DNA of 30,333 nucleotides from JAJVID01 sp036565725 (GTDB lineage Bacteria > Acidobacteriota > Blastocatellia > RBC074): positions 1-30,333 of the forward strand of contig DATCXQ010000388.1 of assembly GCA_036565725.1 (NCBI GenBank). The letters run 5' to 3'. Positions 23,461 to 30,333 of this stretch are shown one piece after another (position 1 is the first letter of the stretch; every line of letters starts with the position of its first letter). Below the pieces are notes generated by a model. That model saw nothing but the letters and a program-made list of their open reading frames with translations, ran no database searches and was not told the origin of the DNA. The position numbers were made by a program, and so were the translations under genes.

Positions 23461-26034
23461 ATGACCATCAACGATCCAATCATTCACCCGGCTTTACTCG
23501 ATCCGCGTCAGTGGGCGGAGGTCGATCTGTACGGCGCGACGTCCAACATCGATCGTGAAGCGATCTCGGGCGCCGAACATCACACGCCCGACCGCAAGGT
23601 GGAGATCAAACATCTAAAGCTCGACCTGCGTTTCGACCACGAGCGGCGTTACGTCGAAGGCTCGGCCACGTTCACGCTCTCGCCGATCAACGACGGCCTG
23701 ACGAGCTTCGAGCTGGACATCGCGGAGATGGAGATCGAGAGCGCCACGTTGACTTCCGTCGAGGAGCGTGGCGCGGACGGTCCGCAGAGATCACCCGATC
23801 AGACCGCCGGCTTCCTCCCCCGGCGACTCGAATTTGCGACGCGCCCCGAAAAATTGGAGGTCGAATTAGACCGGCGCTACGCCCGCGACGAGCGGCTGAC
23901 CATCGAGGTCGCCTACTCTTGTTCGCCGCGCAAGGGACTCTTCTTCGTCGAGCCTGACGAGGCCTATCCGAACAAACCGCGCCAGATCTGGTCTCAGGGC
24001 GAGAACGAGGACGCCCACTGGTGGTTCCCCTGCCACGACGTGACCAACCAGAAGATGACCACTGAGATAATCGCCACCGTCAAGGCGCCTTACTTCGCGC
24101 TCTCGAACGGCGAATTGATCGGCGTCCGCGAAAACCACGAAGAAGGCTGGCGGACCTATCACTGGAGCCAGCCGCAGCCGCACCCGGCCTACCTGGTCTC
24201 GATCGTCATCGGCGAATACGAGGCGCTCAACGATGATCAAGCCGGGTTACCGGTCAACTATTACGTCTACAAAGACCGCGTCCACGAAGGCCGGCGGCTC
24301 TTCGCCGCGACGCCACGAATGATCGAATTCTTCGGTGAGAAGTTCGGCTACGCTTACCCGTACCCGAAATACGCCCAGGTTCTCGTGGACGACTTCCTGT
24401 TCGGCGCGATGGAGAACACCTCGGCCTCGACCTTCACCGACCGCTGCCTGCTCGACGATCCCGCGACGATCGATTTAAGCTACGACGACATCGTCGCGCA
24501 CGAGTTGGCGCATCAATGGTGGGGCGATCTGGTGACCTGCAAAGACTGGTCGCACATCTGGCTGAACGAGAGTTTCGCGACCTACAGCGAATACCTCTGG
24601 CAGGAACACGCGCGCGGGCGCGACGAAGCGCGCTTCGCGCTCTTCCAGGACTTCCTGACCTACCTGCGCGAAGACCGGACGAGCCACCGACGCCCGATAG
24701 TCTTCAACCGCTACCGCTTCTCCGAAGATTTGATGGATCGCCACGCTTACGAGAAAGGCGCGTGCGTCCTCGACATGCTGCGGTGGGAGTTGGGCGACGA
24801 CGCCTTCTTCAGAACGCTCGCGCATTACATGCGCAAACACGAATTCGGGAATGCCGAGACCAACGATTTCAAAGTCGCCATCGAAGAGGCGACGGGGCGG
24901 AACCTTCACTGGTTCTTCGACCAGTGGCTATACGGTCCGGGCTACCCCGAACTGGAAGTCGCTTACGAGTGGCGGCGCGAACAGGGCCTGTTGAAACTCT
25001 CGGTCAAACAGGTTCAGGGGACCGAAGACGGGACACGCGTCTTCCGCTTCACCGCCGAGATCGAGATCGTAACGGCCGAACCGGGCGATGTGACCGAGGC
25101 CGAGCGGCGCGCGAGCTATAAGGTCGTCGTCGAAAAAGCCGAGCAGGATTTCTACTTCCCCTGCGAATCGAGGCCGCGAATAGTCCTCTTCGACAAAGGC
25201 CATCGCATCTTCAAAGTCATGCGCTTCGAGAAATCGGCGCAGGAGCTGAGCTTTCAACTGACTCGAGCCGAGGACGCGATGGATCGCGCGCGCGCCGCAA
25301 GAGAGTTGAGCGTCTTCAAGAGCGCGGGCGTGGCTGGCTTATTGCTTGCGACCGCGCTGAGCGATGATTTTCACGGCGTGCGAATGGCCGCCGCCGTCAG
25401 CCTGGGCGAAATCGGAGTCGAAGGCTCCGGAGCGACACTGATCACCGCGTACCGCATGTCGAAAGACCCGCATGTGCGCCGCGCCTGTGTCTGGGCCCTG
25501 GGCAATTTCAAAGACGAAGAGACAATCAACATACTGGGTGAGGCTCTGGGCGGCGACGAAAGCTATTACGTCGCCGTCGCGGCGGCGCGCGCCCTGGCCC
25601 ACATCGGCGGTGATAAGCCGTTCGACATTCTCCGCGCCTCGATCTCCCGCACGTCCTGGCAAGAGGTCATCGCCGCATCTATTTTCCACGGCTTCGCGCA
25701 GGCCAAAGAGAAACGCGCCGTCGAGCTGGCCATCAGTCACAGCAAATACGGCGAGCGAGCGCCCATCCGTGTAGCCGCGATAGCCTGCCTGGGCGCGCTC
25801 GGCAAAGAATTGAACAAAGAGAAGCAAATCGATCAGGTGGTCGACCACCTGATCGATTTGCTGAAAGACAAGGCCGTCCGCGCACGCCTGGGCGCGGTCA
25901 AAGCCCTGGGCAAGATCGGCAATAAGCGCGCCCTTCCGCCTTTGCGCGAGGCCCAGCGGCGCGAATGCCTGGATATGATGAAGGGCGCGCTCGAAGATGC
26001 GATCAAATCATTGGAAGAAAAAGCGCCGGATTGA
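23461..26034 (+). CDS. M1 family zinc aminopeptidase with C-terminal HEAT repeats
   Basis: 857 residues. The family motifs are FGAMENTSASTF (the GxMEN substrate-binding motif, about 317-329) and H347-E-L-A-H351 with third zinc ligand E370 (HIWLNESFATYSEY). The tyrosine of RHAYEKGACVLDMLRWELG (about 430) is a candidate for the transition-state tyrosine. An N-terminal beta-sheet saddle domain (about 50-230) precedes. From about residue 610 the sequence becomes HEAT-like alpha-hairpins (AAAVSLGEIGVEGSGATLITAY, VRRACVWALGNFKDEETINIL, VAVAAARALAHIGG). It removes N-terminal residues from peptides. No signal peptide is seen, so it is probably cytoplasmic. No clear Shine-Dalgarno precedes the ATG, but the homology begins within 40 residues of it. 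Confidence 0.95.
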   Translation: MTINDPIIHPALLDPRQWAEVDLYGATSNIDREAISGAEHHTPDRKVEIKHLKLDLRFDHERRYVEGSATFTLSPINDGLTSFELDIAEMEIESATLTSVEERGADGPQRSPDQTAGFLPRRLEFATRPEKLEVELDRRYARDERLTIEVAYSCSPRKGLFFVEPDEAYPNKPRQIWSQGENEDAHWWFPCHDVTNQKMTTEIIATVKAPYFALSNGELIGVRENHEEGWRTYHWSQPQPHPAYLVSIVIGEYEALNDDQAGLPVNYYVYKDRVHEGRRLFAATPRMIEFFGEKFGYAYPYPKYAQVLVDDFLFGAMENTSASTFTDRCLLDDPATIDLSYDDIVAHELAHQWWGDLVTCKDWSHIWLNESFATYSEYLWQEHARGRDEARFALFQDFLTYLREDRTSHRRPIVFNRYRFSEDLMDRHAYEKGACVLDMLRWELGDDAFFRTLAHYMRKHEFGNAETNDFKVAIEEATGRNLHWFFDQWLYGPGYPELEVAYEWRREQGLLKLSVKQVQGTEDGTRVFRFTAEIEIVTAEPGDVTEAERRASYKVVVEKAEQDFYFPCESRPRIVLFDKGHRIFKVMRFEKSAQELSFQLTRAEDAMDRARAARELSVFKSAGVAGLLLATALSDDFHGVRMAAAVSLGEIGVEGSGATLITAYRMSKDPHVRRACVWALGNFKDEETINILGEALGGDESYYVAVAAARALAHIGGDKPFDILRASISRTSWQEVIAASIFHGFAQAKEKRAVELAISHSKYGERAPIRVAAIACLGALGKELNKEKQIDQVVDHLIDLLKDKAVRARLGAVKALGKIGNKRALPPLREAQRRECLDMMKGALEDAIKSLEEKAPD

Positions 26035-26055
26035 AGCTGTTTTGACGCTCCCAGG

Positions 26056-26084
26056 TTGCCGGATCATGTCAGTTGCAGTATAAA
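26056..26084 (+). promoter_or_regulatory. Sigma70-like promoter of etfBA
   Basis: TTGCCG (26056-26061), a 17-base spacer and TATAAA (26079-26084). Transcription would start at about 26091, directly at the palindrome 26092-26113. It lies 22 bases past the M1 aminopeptidase stop and upstream of etfB. Assigned by match and position. Confidence 0.5.
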
Positions 26085-26091
26085 ACTCGCC

Positions 26092-26113
26092 GCTGAATGA
26101 GCGTTCATTCAGC
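26092..26113. promoter_or_regulatory. FadR-like (TetR family) operator palindrome
   Basis: GCTGAATGA-GCGT-TCATTCAGC, a perfect 9-bp inverted repeat with a 4-base centre. The half-sites TGAATGA and TCATTCA with 4-base spacing are those of the Bacillus subtilis FadR (YsiA) operator, which represses fatty-acid degradation genes including etfB and etfA there. Here it sits at the expected start site of an etfBA promoter. A simple stem-loop terminator for the upstream gene is the alternative. Confidence 0.55.
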
Positions 26114-26137
26114 AATTAAAGCAGAGATGGTAAAGAT

Positions 26138-26224
26138 GAAAGAGATCCACAAAGTCACACGAAGGGGTACGAAGATTTTGACTTTTTCTTCGTGCCCCTT
26201 CGTGTGACTTTGTGGATCTCTTTC
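26138..26224. repeat. 38-bp palindrome in the etfB leader
   Basis: The left arm 26138-26175 and right arm 26187-26224 pair over 38 positions with one G:T-type mismatch, around an 11-nt loop. The arms begin GAAAGAGATCCACAAAGTCA. The right arm ends two bases before the etfB Shine-Dalgarno (AGGAG at 26227-26231), so folding of the RNA could affect ribosome access. Confidence 0.93.
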
Positions 26225-26242
26225 ACAGGAGTTTTTAAAACA

Positions 26243-27022
26243 ATGAAAATCATAGTTTGTCTGAAACAAGTGCCGAAGGCCGATTCGATTCTTCGGATCA
26301 ACGAAGAAGGAACGTGGATTCAGGATCGCGATCTGACCTATGAGATCAACGAATCTGACGCTTACGGGCTGGAGGCCGCGTTGCAGCTCAAGGAGAAGCA
26401 TGGCGGCGAGGTGGTCGCGCTCTCGCTCGGTCCGGCGCGAGTGCAATCGGTGATCAAGGAGGCTCTGGCGCGAGGGGCCGATCGCGGCATACACCTGGAA
26501 GACCCGGCCTTCGACAAGCTCGACGCTTTCGGCGTCGCGACCGCGATAGCCGCCGCGGCGAAGGCCGAAGGCTTCGATCTGCTGCTGACCGGACTGCAAT
26601 CGGACGATTTCGGATTCGCGCAAACGGGCGTGATCGCGGCCGAGCTGCTGGGGCTGCCGCACGCGACCATCGTGATGGACGTCGAGTCGCAGGACGGGAG
26701 CATCCGGGTGAAACGCGAGCTCGAAAGCGGTTTTTTCCAGTGGGTCAGCATGCCGTCGCCGGCCGTGTTGACGATTCAATCGGGCATCAACACGCTGCGC
26801 TACGCCACGCTCAAAGGGATCATGGCCGCGAAGAAGAAGGAGATCAAAAAGCTCGGCGCCGCCGCGCTCGGCGTTGACCCGGCCCAACTCACGCCCAAGA
26901 TGGAATTTCGCAGCGTCCACCTGCCGGTCAAAAACAAACAGACGCAATTCATCGAAGGTTCGCCGTCGGAGGTCGCGGCGAAGTTGATCGAGAAACTGAA
27001 GAACGAAGCGAGAGTCTTCTAA
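26243..27022 (+). CDS. etfB: Electron transfer flavoprotein, beta subunit
   Basis: 259 residues from the ATG at 26243, chosen because MKIIVCLKQVPKAD is the usual EtfB N-terminus. A frame that starts at 26192 merely reads through the palindrome. AGGAG lies 11 nt upstream. The ETF-beta signature region is present (RELESGFFQWVSMPSPAVLTIQ then NTLRYATLKGIMAAKKKEI), which contains the recognition loop for partner dehydrogenases. The protein binds AMP and, with EtfA, carries electrons from acyl-CoA and related dehydrogenases to ETF:quinone oxidoreductase. etfA follows after a 172-base gap occupied by a palindrome. The FadR-like operator upstream suggests control by acyl-CoA. Confidence 0.95.
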   Translation: MKIIVCLKQVPKADSILRINEEGTWIQDRDLTYEINESDAYGLEAALQLKEKHGGEVVALSLGPARVQSVIKEALARGADRGIHLEDPAFDKLDAFGVATAIAAAAKAEGFDLLLTGLQSDDFGFAQTGVIAAELLGLPHATIVMDVESQDGSIRVKRELESGFFQWVSMPSPAVLTIQSGINTLRYATLKGIMAAKKKEIKKLGAAALGVDPAQLTPKMEFRSVHLPVKNKQTQFIEGSPSEVAAKLIEKLKNEARVF

Positions 27023-27053
27023 ATCAAAGCGCATAACGTTGGGACAAAGCTTT

Positions 27054-27161
27054 GCCACAGAGACACAGAGACACAGAGACGAAGAGAGAATAAGGATAGA
27101 GAGATAGAGTGACGCTTTCTCTCTCTTTCTCTCCGCCTCTGTGGCTCTGTGGCTCTGTGGC
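27054..27161. repeat. Palindrome of CACAGAGA words between etfB and etfA
   Basis: Three tandem copies of an 8-base word (ACAGAGAC type) at 27054-27081 face three GGCTCTGT-type copies at 27134-27161. The 28-nt arms pair with four mismatches. The 52-nt loop contains purine-rich GAGAGA and pyrimidine-rich CTCTCT tracts that could extend the stem. It lies inside a two-gene transcript. Confidence 0.88.
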
Positions 27162-27194
27162 TTAATGACGAATGATGGACAGAGGACAAAGATA

Positions 27195-28175
27195 ATGGCA
27201 AACGGGATTTTAGTTTTCATCGAACACGTTGACGGCAAAATCAATCGCGCGTCATATGAGGCCGTGCGGGCGGCGCAGTTGATCGGCGCGCAGACCGGGC
27301 AGGAGGCTTCGGCGGTGGTCTTCGGGCAGGGCGTCGGCGAGATCGCAGCCGAGGTCGCGACGAAGAAGGTCAAGACCGTTTACACCGTCGAGAGCGAGTG
27401 GCTGAAACATTACACCGCCGACGGCTACACACATGCGTTCAGGCAGGTGGTAGAGCAGACGCAACCCGCGCTGGCGCTGATGACACACACGTACGAGGCG
27501 CGTGATTTCGCGCCCAAGCTGGCGGCCTCGATGAAGCGGATGTTGCTCGGCGACAACATCGGCTACAAGGTCGATGGCGGGAAGGTAGTCTTCACGCGCC
27601 AGATCTTCCAGGGCAAGCTCGCCGCCGAGGTCGTGCCCTTGGGCGACGCGCCGCATTTCGCCACCTTCCAGATCGGAACGTTTCGGGGCGACGAATGCGA
27701 GGCGGGTCAGGCCGCGATCCAGTCTCTGACGGTCAATCTAGACGCCGACCTCATCCGCCAGCAGCCCGAAGAACGATTCAAAGAAGCCAAGGCGGCCGTC
27801 GATCTGACGCAGGCGCCGCTGATCGTCTCCGTGGGGCGCGGGATCAAGGAAGAGAAGAACATCGAGATCGTCAAGAAGCTCGCCTCGGCTCTGGGCGCCG
27901 AACTGTCCGCCTCGCGCCCGATCTGCGACAACGAATGGCTGCCGATGGACCGCCAGATCGGGTCGTCGGGTCAGACCGTCGCGCCGAAGCTCTACCTGGC
28001 GGTCGGCATTTCCGGCGCGATCCAACATATCGTCGGGATGAAAGGCGCGCGCACCATCGTGGCCATCAACAAAGACCCCGAAGCGCCGATCTTCGAGATC
28101 GCCGATTACGGCATCGTCGGAGACCTGTTCGAGATCGTGCCGGCGCTGACGGCTGAAGCCGAAAAAATGAAGTAG
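27195..28175 (+). CDS. etfA: Electron transfer flavoprotein, alpha subunit
   Basis: 326 residues from the ATG at 27195 (MANGILVFIEH), with GAGG 9 nt upstream. An upstream ATG at 27141 lies in the repeat and is rejected. The C-terminal FAD-binding domain is clear: APLIVSVGRGI, GAELSASRPICDNEWLPMDRQIGSSGQTVAPKLYLAVGISGAIQHIVGM, and NKDPEAPIFEIADYGIVGD. The N-terminal half is the alpha/beta nucleotide-binding-like domain typical of EtfA. It pairs with EtfB and holds the redox-active FAD. Nothing indicates a bifurcating type: no extra flavin domains and no adjacent dehydrogenase gene. Confidence 0.96.
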   Translation: MANGILVFIEHVDGKINRASYEAVRAAQLIGAQTGQEASAVVFGQGVGEIAAEVATKKVKTVYTVESEWLKHYTADGYTHAFRQVVEQTQPALALMTHTYEARDFAPKLAASMKRMLLGDNIGYKVDGGKVVFTRQIFQGKLAAEVVPLGDAPHFATFQIGTFRGDECEAGQAAIQSLTVNLDADLIRQQPEERFKEAKAAVDLTQAPLIVSVGRGIKEEKNIEIVKKLASALGAELSASRPICDNEWLPMDRQIGSSGQTVAPKLYLAVGISGAIQHIVGMKGARTIVAINKDPEAPIFEIADYGIVGDLFEIVPALTAEAEKMK

Positions 28176-28183
28176 TAAAGTTC

Positions 28184-28247
28184 GTAGTCCCGCCTTCAGG
28201 CGGAAGGTTTTGGGGCGCCCAGTCCTTCCGCCTGAAGGCGGGACTAC
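28184..28247. repeat. Perfect 24-bp palindrome with nested mini-hairpins (family 1)
   Basis: The arms 28184-28207 and 28224-28247 are perfect reverse complements and begin GTAGTCCCGCCTTCAGGCGG. The loop is 16 nt. Each arm contains its own mini-hairpin CCGCC-TTCA-GGCGG. It lies 8 bases after the etfA stop, so it may end the etfBA transcript. It shares sequence pattern with the palindrome at 19467-19555. Confidence 0.93.
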
Positions 28248-28264
28248 AAACGAAGGGAACCCCT

Positions 28265-30333
28265 ATGTCTTCAATCACCCCTCAGCGTTTTCGCTATCTC
28301 ATCGTCAGTCTGCTGTCAGTCCTGATCTGCGGCTCTATACTGGCCTTCGCCGCGCAGCAACAAATCCCGCCGATCGGGCATTGGGAAGGCGCGATCAAGC
28401 TGCCGACCGGCGCGCTCAACTTCAGCGTCGATTTCATGGTCGCCGCCGACGGCAAACTCGCCGCGACGATTACCATTCCACAACAGAACGCCAGGGACCT
28501 GCCGCTGACCAACGTCGGCTTCGATAACGGCGAGGTGACGTTCGCGCTGCCCAATATCCCCGGCGACCCGAAGTTTCGCGGCAAGCTTTCGACTGACGGG
28601 CAGAAGATCGAAGGGACGTTTTCGCAGGGAGGCGCCAATTTCCCCTGCGATATCGAACGCAAAGCCGATCCGGTCGCCGCCGCGAAAGAATCTCTCGCCG
28701 GTTTTGACGACATCGTCACCAACGCGATGAAGAAGTTTGAAGTCCCGGGAATGGCCATCGCCATCGTTAAGAACAAAGAAGTCATCTACGCGAAAGGCTT
28801 CGGGCTACGCGACGTCGAGAAACAATTGCCCGTGACGGCTGACACTCTCTTCGCCATCGGCTCGTCGTCGAAGGCATTCACGACCTTCGTGCTCGGCACG
28901 CTGGTTGACGAAGGCAGGATCGAATGGGACAAGCCGGCGCGCAACTACATCCCGTGGTTCAAACTCTTTGATCCCTCGATGACAGAGCATCTGAGCGTGC
29001 GCGACCTGGTGACGCATCGTTCGGGACTGCCGCGCCACGACCTGGTCTGGTACAACAACTTCGACGCCAGCCGTGAATCGCTAGTCCGTAAATTGGCCTA
29101 TCTGGAACCGAGCGCCGACCTGCGCGAGAAATGGCAATACAACAATCTGATGTATCTGACCGCCGGTTACCTGACCGAGGTCATCACGGGCAAATCGTGG
29201 GAAGACGCGGTGCGCGACCGCGTACTCAACCCGCTCGGCATGAAACGCACGAACTTCTCGGTCAACGATTCGCAAAAGGACAACGATTTCGCGCAGCCTT
29301 ACGGCAAGCGCGGGGACAAGATCGAGAAACTGCCGTTCCGCCCGATCACCAACATGGGCCCCGCCGGTTCGATCAATTCCAGCGTAATCGAAATGGCGCG
29401 GTGGGTGATAGCCCATATCAACGGCGGCAAGTACGGCGACAAAAAGATCGCCGAAGCCGCGACGGTCGACGACATGCACCGGCCTTATATGACCACGGGC
29501 GCTTCGAGCGAATTCCAGGAGATCGTCGGCGGCGAATACGCTCTGGGCTGGTTCGTAGACACCTATCGCGGCCGGCGCCGCGTTCAGCACGGTGGCAATA
29601 TTGACGGCTTTTCGGCCAACGTCGTTCTATTCCCGAAAGACGGCGTAGGGATGGTCGTGCTCACGAATCTGAACGGCACGCCGCTGCGCGATCTGATCAC
29701 GCAGGTCGCGGCTGACCGCTTGTTTAAACTTTCCCAGGTTGACTGGATCACGCAGGCCGCGGGACGCCTCGCGATGCTTGAACAAGCCGGCAAGGAGGGC
29801 GAGAAGAAGAAAGAGGTCACACGCGTGCAGGGGACTCAGATGTCTCACAAGCTGGAAGACTACGCCGGCGATTACGAACATCCAGGCTACGGCGTTTTGA
29901 AAGTCGCGCCGCGCGCAGGCAAGCTCGAAGCGACGTTCAACAACATCGCCACTCCACTCGAACACTGGCATTACGACACGTTTAACGGCGGCAGGGCGAA
30001 AGACCCGGTCTTTAACAATATGAAGTATTCGTTCCAGACCGACGTAAACGGCAACGTAGCGACGGTCTCGGCGCAGTTCGAGGCTTCGGTCAAAGAGATC
30101 GTCTTCGCCAAAAAGCCTGACGCGCGCCTGTTCGATCCGGCCTATCTGTCGCGCTACGCCGGCGCGTACGACCTGATGGGGCAGACGATCAACGTCAGTT
30201 TGAAGGGCGCCGCGCTGGTCGCGGTCGTCGGCGGCCAGCCGTCGATGGATCTGATCCCGACCCTGAGCGGCGACTTTACGCTCAAACAGGTTCAGGTTGT
30301 TTCAATACATTTCATTATGGATGACAAAGGAAA
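28265..30333 (+). CDS. Secreted serine hydrolase, class C beta-lactamase/DD-peptidase family (partial)
   Basis: The frame is open from the ATG at 28265 to the right edge, about 689 residues. GAAGGG lies 6-10 nt upstream. Residues 1-31 form a signal peptide (LIVSLLSVLICGSILAFAAQ). An N-terminal beta-rich domain (about 35-135, IGHWEGAIKLPTGALNF) precedes the beta-lactamase-type domain. The active-site motifs are S200-S-S-K203, Y292-N-N and H442-G-G. From about residue 530 a DUF3471-type beta domain follows (LEDYAGDYEHPGYGVLKV), and a second similar copy begins near 628 (LSRYAGAYDLMGQTINVSL). Such proteins act outside the membrane as peptidases or esterases and are rarely true beta-lactamases. 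The natural substrate is unknown. The C-terminus lies beyond the window. Confidence 0.9.
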   Translation, partial: MSSITPQRFRYLIVSLLSVLICGSILAFAAQQQIPPIGHWEGAIKLPTGALNFSVDFMVAADGKLAATITIPQQNARDLPLTNVGFDNGEVTFALPNIPGDPKFRGKLSTDGQKIEGTFSQGGANFPCDIERKADPVAAAKESLAGFDDIVTNAMKKFEVPGMAIAIVKNKEVIYAKGFGLRDVEKQLPVTADTLFAIGSSSKAFTTFVLGTLVDEGRIEWDKPARNYIPWFKLFDPSMTEHLSVRDLVTHRSGLPRHDLVWYNNFDASRESLVRKLAYLEPSADLREKWQYNNLMYLTAGYLTEVITGKSWEDAVRDRVLNPLGMKRTNFSVNDSQKDNDFAQPYGKRGDKIEKLPFRPITNMGPAGSINSSVIEMARWVIAHINGGKYGDKKIAEAATVDDMHRPYMTTGASSEFQEIVGGEYALGWFVDTYRGRRRVQHGGNIDGFSANVVLFPKDGVGMVVLTNLNGTPLRDLITQVAADRLFKLSQVDWITQAAGRLAMLEQAGKEGEKKKEVTRVQGTQMSHKLEDYAGDYEHPGYGVLKVAPRAGKLEATFNNIATPLEHWHYDTFNGGRAKDPVFNNMKYSFQTDVNGNVATVSAQFEASVKEIVFAKKPDARLFDPAYLSRYAGAYDLMGQTINVSLKGAALVAVVGGQPSMDLIPTLSGDFTLKQVQVVSIHFIMDDKG

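Noticed and set aside
22543..23487. Longer esterase start (ATG at 23487)
   Set aside because: The extra 85 residues translate the heptad palindrome. The family N-terminus and a Shine-Dalgarno fit the ATG at 23232.
26105..27373. 422-residue minus-strand frame across etfB and both palindromes
   Set aside because: It reads through two inverted repeats and is antisense to etfB. The repeat-derived part looks like low-complexity SLCLCVSV.
28184..28247. Considered as a simple intrinsic terminator only
   Set aside because: The stem is 24 bp with nested symmetry and there is no T-run. Its relation to the palindrome at 19467, which lies in a divergent region, argues for a repeat family, although it may still end transcripts.
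28265..30333. Antibiotic-resistance beta-lactamase
   Set aside because: The SxxK, YxN and HGG motifs show the broad serine hydrolase family. The extra N- and C-terminal domains are typical of non-resistance peptidases or esterases.

Overview
The window is about 30 kb of high-GC bacterial chromosome, dense with genes and with no rRNA, tRNA, CRISPR array or recognisable transposase. A lineage near Acidobacteriota (Blastocatellia / subdivision 4) is my best inference. It rests on the combination of a tricorn-like propeller peptidase, a BshC bacillithiol enzyme, a very long M36 peptidase with P-domains, a PIG-L deacetylase fused to an amidotransferase-like domain, a serine hydrolase with a DUF3471-type tail, and many palindromic intergenic repeats. 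No phylogenetic marker is present to prove it.

Layout. 1-8215 is read on the minus strand: a partial tricorn-type protease, a small AtpZ-like membrane protein, an AllA-family ureidoglycolate lyase, RecQ, a GxxExxY-family PD-(D/E)XK protein enclosed by inverted repeats, and a PIG-L deacetylase. 8352-14249 (minus) holds a small secreted protein of unknown function, a decayed duplicate of a protease tail, and a 1738-residue secreted M36 metallopeptidase. 14585-19333 (minus) is one tightly packed six-gene unit: a Fic-like protein with a destroyed catalytic motif, an HExxH protein, a PLP-dependent decarboxylase, a TatA-like membrane protein, a 42-residue membrane peptide and a sodium:solute symporter. 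Three junctions are ATGA overlaps. From 19699 the plus strand carries a DHDPS-family aldolase, bshC, then (minus) an esterase, then (plus) an M1 aminopeptidase with HEAT repeats, etfB-etfA, and a serine hydrolase that runs off the right edge.

The most unusual property is in the spaces between genes. At least ten of them carry a long inverted repeat, most built from short tandem words that are reversed in the second arm. The words differ from locus to locus but the architecture recurs. In one case (5008-5567) the loop of the palindrome contains the GxxExxY nuclease-like gene, with 27-bp perfect terminal inverted repeats. Two others (19467-19555 and 28184-28247) are related to each other through compensatory base changes in a nested mini-hairpin, so structure appears to be conserved. 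A working hypothesis is that the GxxExxY gene belongs to a mobile or repeat-spreading element and that the gene-less palindromes are related or analogous products.

A second notable site is the etfBA promoter region. A sigma70-like promoter is followed directly by a TGAATGA-N4-TCATTCA palindrome, which matches the half-sites of the Bacillus FadR (TetR family) operator that controls fatty-acid degradation and etf genes. This is a concrete prediction of regulation.
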